A DNA stretch of 64,000 bases, from assembly GCF_900582195.1 (NCBI RefSeq), contig NZ_UTHA01000087.1:1-64000 (forward strand). The letters are read 5' to 3'. A program made the position numbers and the translations under genes. Positions within the stretch are counted from its first letter, which is position 1; each line of letters starts with the position of its first letter. The stretch comes from Pseudomonas viridiflava (lineage in GTDB: Bacteria > Pseudomonadota > Gammaproteobacteria > Pseudomonadales > Pseudomonadaceae). Below, in pieces: positions 43,804 through 51,167 of the stretch. Below the pieces are notes generated by a model. The model saw only the letters and a program-made list of their open reading frames with translations, was not told the DNA's origin and searched no databases.

Positions 43804-44110
43804 ATGGCAAATAAAACACAACTGGACGCTGTAGAACAGTTACCTATGGCTTTGCAGAAGACACCAGAGATGGATCTCTTCTCGCGTGACGTTTTCCATA
43901 ACGCCGTCATCTGGATTATAGGAGGCGATGGCCAGGCGGGTACTTCGCGAAAGACCGCTTCACTAAGTTATTTGGAACTCCTGAAATTACAGCTGAAGTG
44001 ATGGTTGATTCAGGCGTGTTCGCCTGGATGCAGAACTGTTTGGCTGAACCGATCAGCGCAAGCCGGACTCAGACAGACACAAAAAGCACTACGGCCAGCA
44101 GCAAACCGCA
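43804..44110 (+). pseudogene. Frameshifted remnant of an unknown gene
   Basis: An open frame from 43804 (MANKTQLDAVEQLPMALQKT...) reads well to VIW (about 43917) and then degenerates. The neighbouring frame continues smoothly as DYRRRWPGGYFAKDRF, LFGTPEITAEVMVDSG and FAWMQNCLAEPISAS to about 44080. A single-base indel near 43917 would join them. GGAAGGAG before 43804 is a strong SD. The family is unknown; likely a decayed gene. Confidence 0.5.
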
Positions 44111-44217
44111 GCCGAGCTGCATCGGTGCACGCTTTTGGGGCGCAATGATCATATCTACGTCCATTAATGCAGTAGATAAATGTAGCACATTAATTTTTAG
44201 ATCATCGGGACCATAGT

Positions 44218-45120
44218 ATGGACAGTGATAATGGATTTCTAAAAGGGTTTTTGAAAGCACCATATAAATGGTTTGAATCTTTGGTGTTGCCGGGAGAAGA
44301 GGAAGGGGTTCGAAAACTTTTTGGTATTTTTGTTGCTGCTGTCGTTGTAATTTTGATTGTTTTTATTGCCGATGTTGTAATTGCCTTTCGGTCGAGGGGG
44401 GAGGGTTTTTCATCGGGCGTGTTTGGAGACTTTTTCGGAGGGGTGACCAATCCGATCTTGACATTCTTTGCATTTATGGGGCTTTTGATAACTATCACAA
44501 TACAAAGGGTAGAGTTGAAAGAGTCTCGTGTCGAGCTGGCTAGATCTGCAAATGCATTGGATCAGCAAGTTGAGCATTTCAAAATGCAAAACTCGGTTGC
44601 AACCTTCTATAAAATGATTGATACGCATATGGCAGCCTTGTTGGCGATAGACTTGGTAGACGATAATAATAAAGTAACGAAGGGGCGTGACTGTATGAAG
44701 GTTTTTTGTAGGCGGCTTCACTCGTCTTTTGTGAAGAATACAGCAGCGCCCGATAGTCCGAATGTTACCGTCATCGGAGTTGTAAATTTAAAGCCAAGCA
44801 GAGATGAGCTCAAAGGGGTTGTTGTCGCCTTTGCCCATTTTTGGCAGGATGATGGTGAGGAGTTGCAGCAGTATATAGCTGGCGTGGAAATTACGCTGTC
44901 ATACATTGATTCTTTCTTGAGCGGAAACAAGCTGTACGTAGATATGTATAAGTCGCTTTTTTCGGACTCGGAGAAGTTGTTGATTTTTTATTATGCAGTT
45001 GTTTGTGGTAGCGATCATTTAAAAGGGTTGTTGGTGAAATATTCTTTTTGTATAGGCGTGCCTCAACACAGGCTATTGAACAGAGCCCATGTTGTAGGGT
45101 TGTCAATACTCTCTCTTTGA
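44218..45120 (+). CDS. Putative phage abortive infection-type membrane protein
   Basis: This 300-residue protein is visibly AT-rich. Two transmembrane helices (about 36-58 and 80-100) flank GVFGDFFGGVTNPILTFF. A cytosolic helical domain follows with FKMQNSVATFYKMIDTH and a C-terminal YYAVVCGSDHL. This is the layout of the PutAbiC-type putative phage abortive infection proteins, with short 2-TM N termini and an FYKMI/FFKMI motif. It lies between a decayed gene and the prophage attachment site. The prophage protein at 54972 has the same architecture. Anti-phage function is inferred. Confidence 0.68.
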   Translation: MDSDNGFLKGFLKAPYKWFESLVLPGEEEGVRKLFGIFVAAVVVILIVFIADVVIAFRSRGEGFSSGVFGDFFGGVTNPILTFFAFMGLLITITIQRVELKESRVELARSANALDQQVEHFKMQNSVATFYKMIDTHMAALLAIDLVDDNNKVTKGRDCMKVFCRRLHSSFVKNTAAPDSPNVTVIGVVNLKPSRDELKGVVVAFAHFWQDDGEELQQYIAGVEITLSYIDSFLSGNKLYVDMYKSLFSDSEKLLIFYYAVVCGSDHLKGLLVKYSFCIGVPQHRLLNRAHVVGLSILSL

Positions 45121-45136
45121 AATTTTTATATAATTG

Positions 45137-45158
45137 CCTGCTTCGGCGGGTTTTTATG
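45137..45158 (+). terminator. Terminator after the Abi-type gene
   Basis: CCTGC-TTCG-GCGGG stem-loop with a stable TTCG tetraloop, then TTTTTAT, 20 bases after the stop codon. Confidence 0.8.
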
Positions 45159-45880
45159 CCTGCATAAGAGCATAGGCGTAGGTGTCCAGATAGGGAACCA
45201 TCGTGAGAACAGTGGCATTACAAGCCGAAGTCGCCGGTTGAGTTGAGCGACAGCTTGCGCCTGACCAATCCAAGCTGCCTCTTATAGGATTTAAAGCTAA
45301 TATTTTTGCTTATAAAACAGGGGCCAGCCATTGCAAATGCGGTCTCGGGCACCTCCTCTCCAGCTCTCTCCATCAGATGCGGTCTATGAAGTTTTTTAGC
45401 CTGCGCTGCAGGTTATCGATCAACCTATATATAGACAGTCCGAGCATCGGCAAAATATCACTGGAGCGTTTATGACCGCATTTGATCGACTGCATACTTC
45501 ATTTGAAAGTTAATAATTTGCCGAAAGCGGTCTACCGTAAACGTCCTAGCAACTGTGGATTCAACCGGTCGATAGTCCTAAGAGCGCCGCGTACGTTCTC
45601 AGCCTCATCAATTGATCCGTGCTGCTCGACTCAATTGGACGGCTCGATGCTCGCCGATTTAGGGTGTGCTGGTTTTCGTTAATCTTGAGGTGCAGTCAGG
45701 GCTGCAGCTCAGAGTTGGGCACTTTGGTTTCCTCCGTGGACGAAACCCGCGCGACAGGGAGACTGGTTTGAAATGGCAGAATGCCAAGGAGGAGAGATAA
45801 AAAGCGCAGCTTATGGAACGCGTCGACAAAAGTTATGGAAAGCATCTGTTGCGCCAAATATTTTCGACGGCGCCAGAAAC
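45159..45880. other. Gene-free stretch left of the prophage
   Basis: No open frame here has a plausible start and composition. The sequence has mixed base composition and no strong repeat. I see nothing that can be named; it may be decayed DNA at an integration hotspot. Confidence 0.4.
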
Positions 45881-45910
45881 GACAAAGCCCTGAATAATCA
45901 GGGCTTTGTC
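45881..45910. terminator. Perfect hairpin beside the tRNA-Ser remnant
   Basis: GACAAAGCCCTGA-ATAA-TCAGGGCTTTGTC is a perfect 13-base stem. It lies 11 bases beyond the tRNA 3' end in leftward direction, so it is likely the original tRNA-Ser terminator, though without a long T run. Confidence 0.65.
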
Positions 45911-45921
45911 GGTACAAAATA

Positions 45922-45983
45922 TGGCGGAGGCGATGGGATTCGAACTCATGGACCTGTTACAGTCGACGGTTTTCAAGACCGCT
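45922..45983 (-). other. attL: displaced 3' half of tRNA-Ser (TGA)
   Basis: Read leftward, AGCGGTCTTGAAAACCGTCG through the variable arm, TTCGAATC and CGCCTCCGCCA is the tRNA-Ser(TGA) sequence from the anticodon stem to the encoded CCA. The 5' half is missing: the sequence right of 45983 has no match to GGAGGCG or a D arm. This is the signature of phage integration in a tRNA gene, with the intact tRNA expected at the other prophage end. The T stem shows an A-C mismatch (ATGAG/CCCAT), as expected for a copy free to decay. Confidence 0.8.
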
Positions 45984-46104
45984 ATGGAAAGCCGCCGAAT
46001 ACGCGGCGTCAGACGTTTTTTCGTTCCAATACTTTTGTTTTGAAGCACCTCTGCAGACCGCATTCTACAACGGGCGTGTTTCGAGTTATGGAACGCATTT
46101 TTGC

Positions 46105-47154
46105 CTATTTTGAGGGTTTGGCGATCGCGCCGACACGGCGATAAACCCGCTCAGTAATGTCGCCTTTTGTATGCCCGAGCAACAGGCTGGCGTCACCAAC
46201 ATCGCTGATTTCCGACGCCGCTTTCGGCCGAATATCCCGGAACTGGAATTCACCGATCCGCTTAGCCAGCAGCTCGTCTCCCTGCTCAAGAACTTCTAGT
46301 TTTGCCTTCTCCCGCGCCGCGTCCCATCGCTTCCTCAGCATCGTCGCAGTCATCCGTTTACCGCTCCGGTTGATGATCAGGTAGCTCGAAACGTGCCCTG
46401 CGTTTCGCTCTGTGATTGCCGCGATCAAAATGCCAAGGCTGTTTGCCTCTCCGGCGGTCGTCATCTGAATGCGCAGCTTTTTGTGCGTCTTGTTCTGTTG
46501 AACAGTCAGATACCCGCCTTCAACATCATCCTTCCGCATAACCAGCACATCTGCCGGCCTTTGCCCGGTCAGATAGGCCAGGTCCATCGCTTCCTTCAGC
46601 TCCTGAGCTGCCTTCTTGTACACCGCCTCCCAAACCACGTCATTCGCGTAGTAGTCCCTCGGCGTCTCCTTGTTCTTGCGCACGCCTTGGCAAGGGTTTT
46701 CCTTCGTCGTCAGTCCCCATTCCCGGGCAATGTTGAAAATGTGGGAGAGAGTAGCTATCTCGCGGTTCGCCCGGACCTTCGCCGAACGTGCGTCTCGGTA
46801 GCCAGCAATTGTTGCTGGCGTGATCGAGTCGATCGGGGCGCTGTCGAACATCGGCCGAAGCTGCTTGATTTCTGCCAAATTGTCCTTCTGCGTGCGCGGC
46901 GCTTTCTTTGGCACCACATCACGAATGTACCGGTCGAAGATTCCCTTCATGGTTCGCAGGTCGAGCGGTTTTTCCTTGGCTTCGAGTTCGGCCCACTTCA
47001 GCCGAGCTTTGTCGAGATCCTTGCCCAGAGGAACGTCGTTGCCGAGCAGGTCGCGGTAGTAATACGCGGTCCAGGTGCTGCCGTTTTTGCGCTTTCGGGA
47101 TCGCTTGTACATTCGAGGCGGTAGGTGTTGGTGCTCGGTCTTGCGGGGGCGCAT
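46105..47154 (-). CDS. int: Tyrosine-recombinase phage integrase
   Basis: This 349-residue site-specific recombinase has a basic N-terminal arm-binding part (residues 1-60), a core-binding SAM-like domain (65-160) and the catalytic domain. Catalytic residues are Arg199 in TGQRPADVL, Lys near 222, Arg309 in FRDIRPKAASE, His328 in LLGHTKGD and Tyr338 in VYRRVG. The usual His of HxxR is an Arg (R306). It lies 120 bases from attL and is read toward it. It catalyses integration into and excision from tRNA-Ser. Confidence 0.9.
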   Translation of the reverse strand: MRPRKTEHQHLPPRMYKRSRKRKNGSTWTAYYYRDLLGNDVPLGKDLDKARLKWAELEAKEKPLDLRTMKGIFDRYIRDVVPKKAPRTQKDNLAEIKQLRPMFDSAPIDSITPATIAGYRDARSAKVRANREIATLSHIFNIAREWGLTTKENPCQGVRKNKETPRDYYANDVVWEAVYKKAAQELKEAMDLAYLTGQRPADVLVMRKDDVEGGYLTVQQNKTHKKLRIQMTTAGEANSLGILIAAITERNAGHVSSYLIINRSGKRMTATMLRKRWDAAREKAKLEVLEQGDELLAKRIGEFQFRDIRPKAASEISDVGDASLLLGHTKGDITERVYRRVGAIAKPSK

Positions 47155-47155
47155 A

Positions 47156-47398
47156 TCAGTTCACTCGCGAATAGTCAGGCGTCCATGCCGGAGAGGCCGG
47201 CGGCGGGTTCGGATCGGCAATCGTAGGGCTGATCATGCCCAGCTTCATGCGGGCATACATCCGACCCACCAGCGGGCGCTTGCCGCGGCTTTCGACGTAC
47301 ACCCACTGGCGATCGATCAGCCAGCGCCGCTGGTAGGCCCTGGCCTTGTAGCCGGTGAGTTCGGCCAGCTCCTCGTCGGAGAGAATTTCAGTTTCCAT
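47156..47398 (-). CDS. DUF4224 phage protein (excisionase-neighbour type)
   Basis: This 80-residue protein starts METEILSDEELAELTGYKARAYQRRWL, the DUF4224 signature. It ends two bases before the integrase start. DUF4224 proteins regularly sit directly upstream of integrases in Pseudomonas prophages; a role in excision or integrase control is suspected but unproven. The longer open frame upstream is a shadow of the next gene. Confidence 0.82.
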   Translation of the reverse strand: METEILSDEELAELTGYKARAYQRRWLIDRQWVYVESRGKRPLVGRMYARMKLGMISPTIADPNPPPASPAWTPDYSRVN

Positions 47399-47441
47399 TG
47401 TGATGCTCCATGCCGCGCGTGGCGGCAGAAGGTGGGATGGG

Positions 47442-47801
47442 TTATGCGGCTTGGCGACGTGCCTGAGCTGCGTTTCTGCGTCGAGCCATGAGCAGTTGCA
47501 ATCGATAAGTCCGGAACCGCCGGCCATCTTGCGACCTGATTTCTTGAGCCAAGTCGGCCAAGTCCTCGTCGAGCCGGCCGAAGTAGTAGAGGTGCTCGCC
47601 ATCACCCATCCACTCGGGCTGAGCGATCGCCCAGACGCGCGCTTCGAGGCAGGGCATGCAGGTTTTGCAGGAATCCATGCGCCCATCCCAGCAGCCAGAC
47701 ACAAGCTGGTATTTCTGGCCCGGCTCAATCAGGCCGTAGCACTCGCCGCACTTGTGCTGCTTGCGCGCGGTGGGCGTGGTTTCGGTTTGGAAATCGGACA
47801 T
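47442..47801 (-). CDS. Phage zinc-ribbon-like protein
   Basis: This 119-residue protein has CGECYGLIEPGQKY near residues 18-31 and SCKTCMPCLEA near 45-55, two Cys pairs suited to one zinc site. A helical, Arg-rich tail follows (RTYRLQLLMARRRNAAQARR). The start at 47801 gives MSDFQTETTPTARKQHKC. It is part of the leftward early operon. Function unknown. Confidence 0.7.
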   Translation of the reverse strand: MSDFQTETTPTARKQHKCGECYGLIEPGQKYQLVSGCWDGRMDSCKTCMPCLEARVWAIAQPEWMGDGEHLYYFGRLDEDLADLAQEIRSQDGRRFRTYRLQLLMARRRNAAQARRQAA

Positions 47802-47849
47802 AACGAATCCTCGCCCGCCGTACACCGGCAGGCTGTTGAGTGGTTGGGG

Positions 47850-48167
47850 TTATTGCTGGAACAGTTCGGCGGGGACGTTGACTGTGGCGCCGCGCGTGGC
47901 GAAGACCACGGCGCGGAACACTGCGATGGTTCGGGTTTCGCCGGACTGGCGATTGAACGGATCGTTGGTGAGGTCTGCCAGCCATGGGTGACGATGGCCA
48001 ATTTCGACCCAGACGCTGTACTTCGTGATCAGTTGCTCGGCGTCGGGCAGTGCGAAGAGTTGCAGCTGTCCGGCGGTTGGTTGCTGATCACCCTCAATCG
48101 CGCTGATTGCCCACTCAAGCGCCGGGCCGGCCAGTTCCTCGGTGCGGACGCCGACCAAGCGGCTCAT
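47850..48167 (-). CDS. NinX-like phage protein (DUF2591)
   Basis: This 105-residue protein opens MSRLVGVRTEELAGPALEWA, the NinX/DUF2591 start, with WLADLTNDPFNRQSG and RAVVFATRG following. NinX proteins are encoded in the nin-type accessory region of lambdoid phages; no biochemical function is established. Its ATG overlaps the stop of a tiny upstream frame by ATGA. Confidence 0.75.
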   Translation of the reverse strand: MSRLVGVRTEELAGPALEWAISAIEGDQQPTAGQLQLFALPDAEQLITKYSVWVEIGHRHPWLADLTNDPFNRQSGETRTIAVFRAVVFATRGATVNVPAELFQQ

Positions 48168-48220
48168 AACCGCCGGACTTTGTAGCAGTAGACGTAGGTG
48201 AACCAGGCCAGGGCGATCAA
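48164..48220 (-). CDS. Possible 18-residue membrane peptide
   Basis: A TTG-started frame (M-IALAWFTYVYCYKVRRL) overlaps the stop of the upstream gene (TTGA) and the start of the NinX gene (ATGA). That perfect nesting suggests translational coupling. It would be a hydrophobic peptide with a basic end. It could equally be chance. Confidence 0.25.
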   Translation of the reverse strand: MIALAWFTYVYCYKVRRL

Positions 48221-48711
48221 GGCGTCACCTCTGAGGCTTCTGGAATATCCTCGAACTTGTAAGTTTTGATGACGCGCTCTTCGACGCCGGAGACCTTGAT
48301 GAATTTCGCCTCCTCAACCCAAGGGTAGGAGTCTGGCTCGCCGTGCTTGCCGCCGCCGCTCATCTCACAAAAGGCAAGAGCACGGCCATCGGGCAGGATG
48401 AAGGCCCTCACATCGACCTCGTAGTTGCGCTCCCAACTGTAGTGGCACCAAGAAGGAACTCCGTGGGCATCTACTGCGCTGTAACGCACTTCGTTCACCG
48501 CATCATCGTGCGAGGTCTCATCGTAAAGCTGATCCAGATCCTCGCCGGACATGGACGCCAAATCTTCAAGCGTAACGAGCCCATTTGGTGCATCGCGTAG
48601 GCTGTCGTACTTGTAGCCGAAAGCATCGATTCCGTGATGCATCACCAGCAGCTTTGCCGTCTGGCTTGCAGTGAGCGTGTTGAGTGAGTGGTGGATGTTT
48701 TCATCGAGCAT
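48217..48711 (-). CDS. Hypothetical prophage protein
   Basis: This 164-residue acidic soluble protein contains SQTAKLLVMHHGIDAFGYKYD, DLDQLYDETSHDDAVNEVRYSAVDA and a beta-rich centre (YEVDVRAFILPDGRALAFCEM). It has no membrane segment. It is in the leftward early operon; the start codon is ATG with AAGGAA nearby. Not recognised. Confidence 0.65.
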   Translation of the reverse strand: MLDENIHHSLNTLTASQTAKLLVMHHGIDAFGYKYDSLRDAPNGLVTLEDLASMSGEDLDQLYDETSHDDAVNEVRYSAVDAHGVPSWCHYSWERNYEVDVRAFILPDGRALAFCEMSGGGKHGEPDSYPWVEEAKFIKVSGVEERVIKTYKFEDIPEASEVTP

Positions 48712-48746
48712 AGGGGTTCCTTGCCGCTATAGCGGCTGACTTTGAA

Positions 48747-48758
48747 GGGGGGGGGGGG
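48747..48758 (+). repeat. Poly-G tract (12 G)
   Basis: Twelve consecutive G follow TTTGAA, between the divergent starts of 48711 (-) and 48928 (+). Such tracts are prone to slippage. A second, 11 G long, lies directly before the start at 53287. Confidence 0.95.
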
Positions 48759-48927
48759 AGATACTGCGGGGTGCTGGTGAGTACGATACGGTCGATGCGC
48801 TTGAACTCGGCAAGCATCAGGGCGCCAGCTTTTACTAGTTAACGAGCTGGAGTCGACAGCTTCTAGAGAGCTTCATCGTTTGAATTGGATGGTGGATAAT
48901 GCCAGAAACCAATTTTTGGAGTTTTGT

Positions 48928-49632
48928 ATGGCAGAGAATAATGAATGGTCAATTTTCTTGGAGAATCTTGGCAAGGTAGCCGCTTGTTCTGTTGTTCTGG
49001 TTGGCGTTTCTTTTTGTGCTGGATACTTTTCTCTAAAGGGCTATCTGAACTCATTAGGGGCTGGTTGGTTCTTAGGGTTTTACGGTGCCACCGAGTTTGT
49101 AGTTGGTGGTATTTGGTATGCTGCTTTTTTGTTTTTTGGTATGGTTTTAGTGCTGCTTATCGCCAATCTGAGTTGGTTGTCTCAGTTGTGTTTAAGGATT
49201 GCTAGTTTTATTTTAGGAACGTTAGTGGTGGTAATTGGGCTTGTACTTATTATGGGTTTCGGTCGGCAGGAAGCCATGTCGTATCTTGGCACTACGTGGG
49301 CTTTTGCCTTGATTACATTGGTTTGTGCGATAAATATATCTGTTGCCGTTCATGACCAAAGTGGTGGCACTCCGTATTACAGACTTCTTGGACTGCTGTC
49401 TGGTAGTAGCTTTCTTATCTGCATTGTAGTGGTTATTCCGTTGATTAATGGAGATTCGTCTGCTCAGCTCTTGCGCAACAAAGATTCTAAGGTCACGAGC
49501 TACGTTTATAAGGTAGAGGGCGAAAAGAAATTTATTCTGGTTTCAGCTGGCGGTGGAAAGATGCTTGTAGTTGACAATGACATGACAACATTTAGCGTCG
49601 TTGACCCGTCTACTATCTGGGGGGTCAGATAA
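48928..49632 (+). CDS. AT-rich polytopic membrane protein (prophage cargo)
   Basis: This 234-residue protein has five or so hydrophobic helices (VVLVGVSFCAGYFSL; WYAAFLFFGMVLVLLIANL; FILGTLVVVIGLVLIM; WAFALITLVCAINISV; FLICIVVVIPLI) and a C-terminal soluble beta region (KFILVSAGGGKMLVVDNDM). Codon use is markedly AT-richer than the flanking phage genes, and the gene runs against their direction. The start at 48928 has TTGGAG 6 to 7 bases upstream. The topology would suit a superinfection-exclusion or defence protein (inference). Family not recognised. Confidence 0.7.
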   Translation: MAENNEWSIFLENLGKVAACSVVLVGVSFCAGYFSLKGYLNSLGAGWFLGFYGATEFVVGGIWYAAFLFFGMVLVLLIANLSWLSQLCLRIASFILGTLVVVIGLVLIMGFGRQEAMSYLGTTWAFALITLVCAINISVAVHDQSGGTPYYRLLGLLSGSSFLICIVVVIPLINGDSSAQLLRNKDSKVTSYVYKVEGEKKFILVSAGGGKMLVVDNDMTTFSVVDPSTIWGVR

Positions 49633-49639
49633 AGAGTGT

Positions 49640-49806
49640 AATATCTGCGGAATTGTAGATCGCTTTCGTTGCAGTCCATTAAGGTGGCGATGTCGAGGCG
49701 CATGAAGTCGCTCCAGTTGCCGCCGTCTGGGTTTAATTCTGCTGGGTTGATTACGATGTGGGCAGTGCGCGCAAATTGCTCGTGATGGTGTGAAAGGCTG
49801 GGAAGT
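49640..49806 (-). other. Possible truncated phage reading frame
   Basis: On the minus strand a frame reads FARTAHIVINPAELNPDGG, then NWSDFMRLDIATLMDCNESD, and runs into the antisense of the cargo gene at 48928. It has host-like codon use but no credible start. It may be a phage gene end left when the AT-rich cargo gene inserted. Confidence 0.3.
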
Positions 49807-50097
49807 TCAGCCCGACACCTGCCGCGACTCTTCTTGGTGCGGCGCCTGCTGTACCGCGAGGATGATTCGCTCGAGGTGTTCGTAATCGGGATTTGGCTCG
49901 GTGGCGTCATCCGCCGAGTGCCACCATTCATCGCCAAAGAGCTTTCTCATCAGCGGGCAATGTGCGCCGGCCAGGTAGTCAATGGACGTCGCCTCCCGGA
50001 TATCTTCAGCCTCGTCGAACAGCTCGCGTGCTTCTTCCTGATCGAGATGCCCATGTCGGCGATCTTTTAGCAGTGCGGCATGTGCCTTGTTTGCCAA
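49807..50097 (-). CDS. Hypothetical prophage protein
   Basis: This 96-residue protein from a TTG start (MANKAHAALLKDRRHGHLDQ) is helical and acidic, with DYLAGAHCPLMRKLFGDEWW and a helical tail (HLERIILAVQQAPHQEE). It overlaps the 3' end of the preceding gene by 31 bases in another frame, typical of compact phage operons. Not recognised. Confidence 0.6.
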   Translation of the reverse strand: MANKAHAALLKDRRHGHLDQEEARELFDEAEDIREATSIDYLAGAHCPLMRKLFGDEWWHSADDATEPNPDYEHLERIILAVQQAPHQEESRQVSG

Positions 50098-50387
50098 GGC
50101 GTGCCACTGAACTGACGCGACCTCATCGCTTGATCCAAGTAGCCGATGATGTAACTGGTGTGCAGCTCACAGAAGAACTGGCCGAAGCTCAGCCCGTCCC
50201 ACATGCCGCCCCAGTAAGCGGTCCAGCTCTTTCCCCAGCAGCTGACGGTGATCTTGCCGCGCTTCGGTGACAGGTCCTCAAGGAACACGGTGATCGGATC
50301 GAGGCTTGGCGCGCCGGTGATCACCAGCTTGGTCACAGTCGAGCGCTCAATCTTCAGCGGCTCGGCCGGTTTGTTTTCTGTGGGCAT
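50067..50387 (-). CDS. Conserved hypothetical prophage protein
   Basis: This 106-residue soluble protein has a beta-rich N-terminal half (TKLVITGAPSLDPITVFLED; KITVSCWGKSWTAYWGGM) and a Trp/Phe-rich middle, GLSFGQFFCELHTSYIIGYL. From memory this type is common in Pseudomonas prophage early regions, without known function. It is read leftward in the early operon and divergent from the cargo gene at 50447. Confidence 0.7.
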   Translation of the reverse strand: MPTENKPAEPLKIERSTVTKLVITGAPSLDPITVFLEDLSPKRGKITVSCWGKSWTAYWGGMWDGLSFGQFFCELHTSYIIGYLDQAMRSRQFSGTPWQTRHMPHC

Positions 50388-50446
50388 GGGGATACCTTGA
50401 TTCCTGTTCGCGGTAAGCTCAGGGATTATTCAATGGAGGGCGGTCT

Positions 50447-51103
50447 ATGGGCAGGGTGCTGGCGATAATTGGGATCGCTCTTACTGTGGTGTATGCGCTT
50501 TTTGCTTGGTGGCTCGTTGGAGATCGAATCCAAACGCTTCAAACCATGGATTTGAACGAGGTTGGGGATTTTTTAGCGGGTGCATTTGGGCCGGTCACGA
50601 TCCTCTGGCTAGTGTTAGGTTTTTTTCAACAAGGAATTGAGCTCCGCCAAGGAACGACAGCTCTGAATCTCCAGGCTGCGGAGCTTCGAAACTCCGTAGC
50701 ACAGCAATGCGAGATGGTTGCCGCCCAAAAAGCCAGTCTCCTCAACTACGAAAAAACGCTCCATCCTTTGCTCGGGCTAGAGGTAACGTCAGCCGGATGG
50801 AAAGAGGATGACTTTGGTATTGAAATCAAAATCAGCAACTCCGGAGACTACTGTGAATCTGTAGTCGTGAAGCTTAACGCCGAAGATATGAAATCACGGC
50901 GTCGCAACATTGATCCGCTTATGACGGGCTCTAACTGCGTTTTGTCCTTTATGCGGCTTTCAGAGTGGGCGGATCTAAATGTCATAATTGAATATAGGAT
51001 GAGAAACGGCACTACCAGTAGTCAGTCATTCTTGGTTACTCATCATTACGACGAGGGTTATGGCAATAGCTACAGCGTCACTAAGCTATCTTTCATGAGT
51101 TAA
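50447..51103 (+). CDS. Membrane-anchored cargo protein with GDF-type motif
   Basis: This 218-residue protein has two N-terminal transmembrane helices (about 4-24 and 45-65) around VGDFLAGAFGPVTILW. A coiled-coil-like helix follows (NLQAAELRNSVAQQCEMVAAQ), then a beta-rich soluble C-terminal domain (FGIEIKISNSGDYCESVVVKLN...). GGAGG 8 bases before the ATG is a good SD. It runs against the early operon. The N-terminal layout repeats in 44218, 53287 and 54972. Probably a prophage-encoded exclusion or defence protein (inference). Confidence 0.68.
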   Translation: MGRVLAIIGIALTVVYALFAWWLVGDRIQTLQTMDLNEVGDFLAGAFGPVTILWLVLGFFQQGIELRQGTTALNLQAAELRNSVAQQCEMVAAQKASLLNYEKTLHPLLGLEVTSAGWKEDDFGIEIKISNSGDYCESVVVKLNAEDMKSRRRNIDPLMTGSNCVLSFMRLSEWADLNVIIEYRMRNGTTSSQSFLVTHHYDEGYGNSYSVTKLSFMS

Positions 51104-51167
51104 TACTTTGGCTACTGCAAGTGAAATTTTGTCTTTCAGCCAATTGGGGCGGTCTTACAAATCATCG

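Noticed and set aside
45482..45682. Small gene in the region left of attL
   Set aside because: No SD, no family features and mixed composition; treated as noncoding.
45922..46012. Complete tRNA-Ser gene
   Set aside because: The 5' acceptor strand and D arm are absent right of 45983 and the T stem has a mismatch, so it is only a displaced 3' half.
46393..47124. 243-residue frame opposite the integrase
   Set aside because: Shadow of a gene with a complete set of recombinase residues apart from one substitution.
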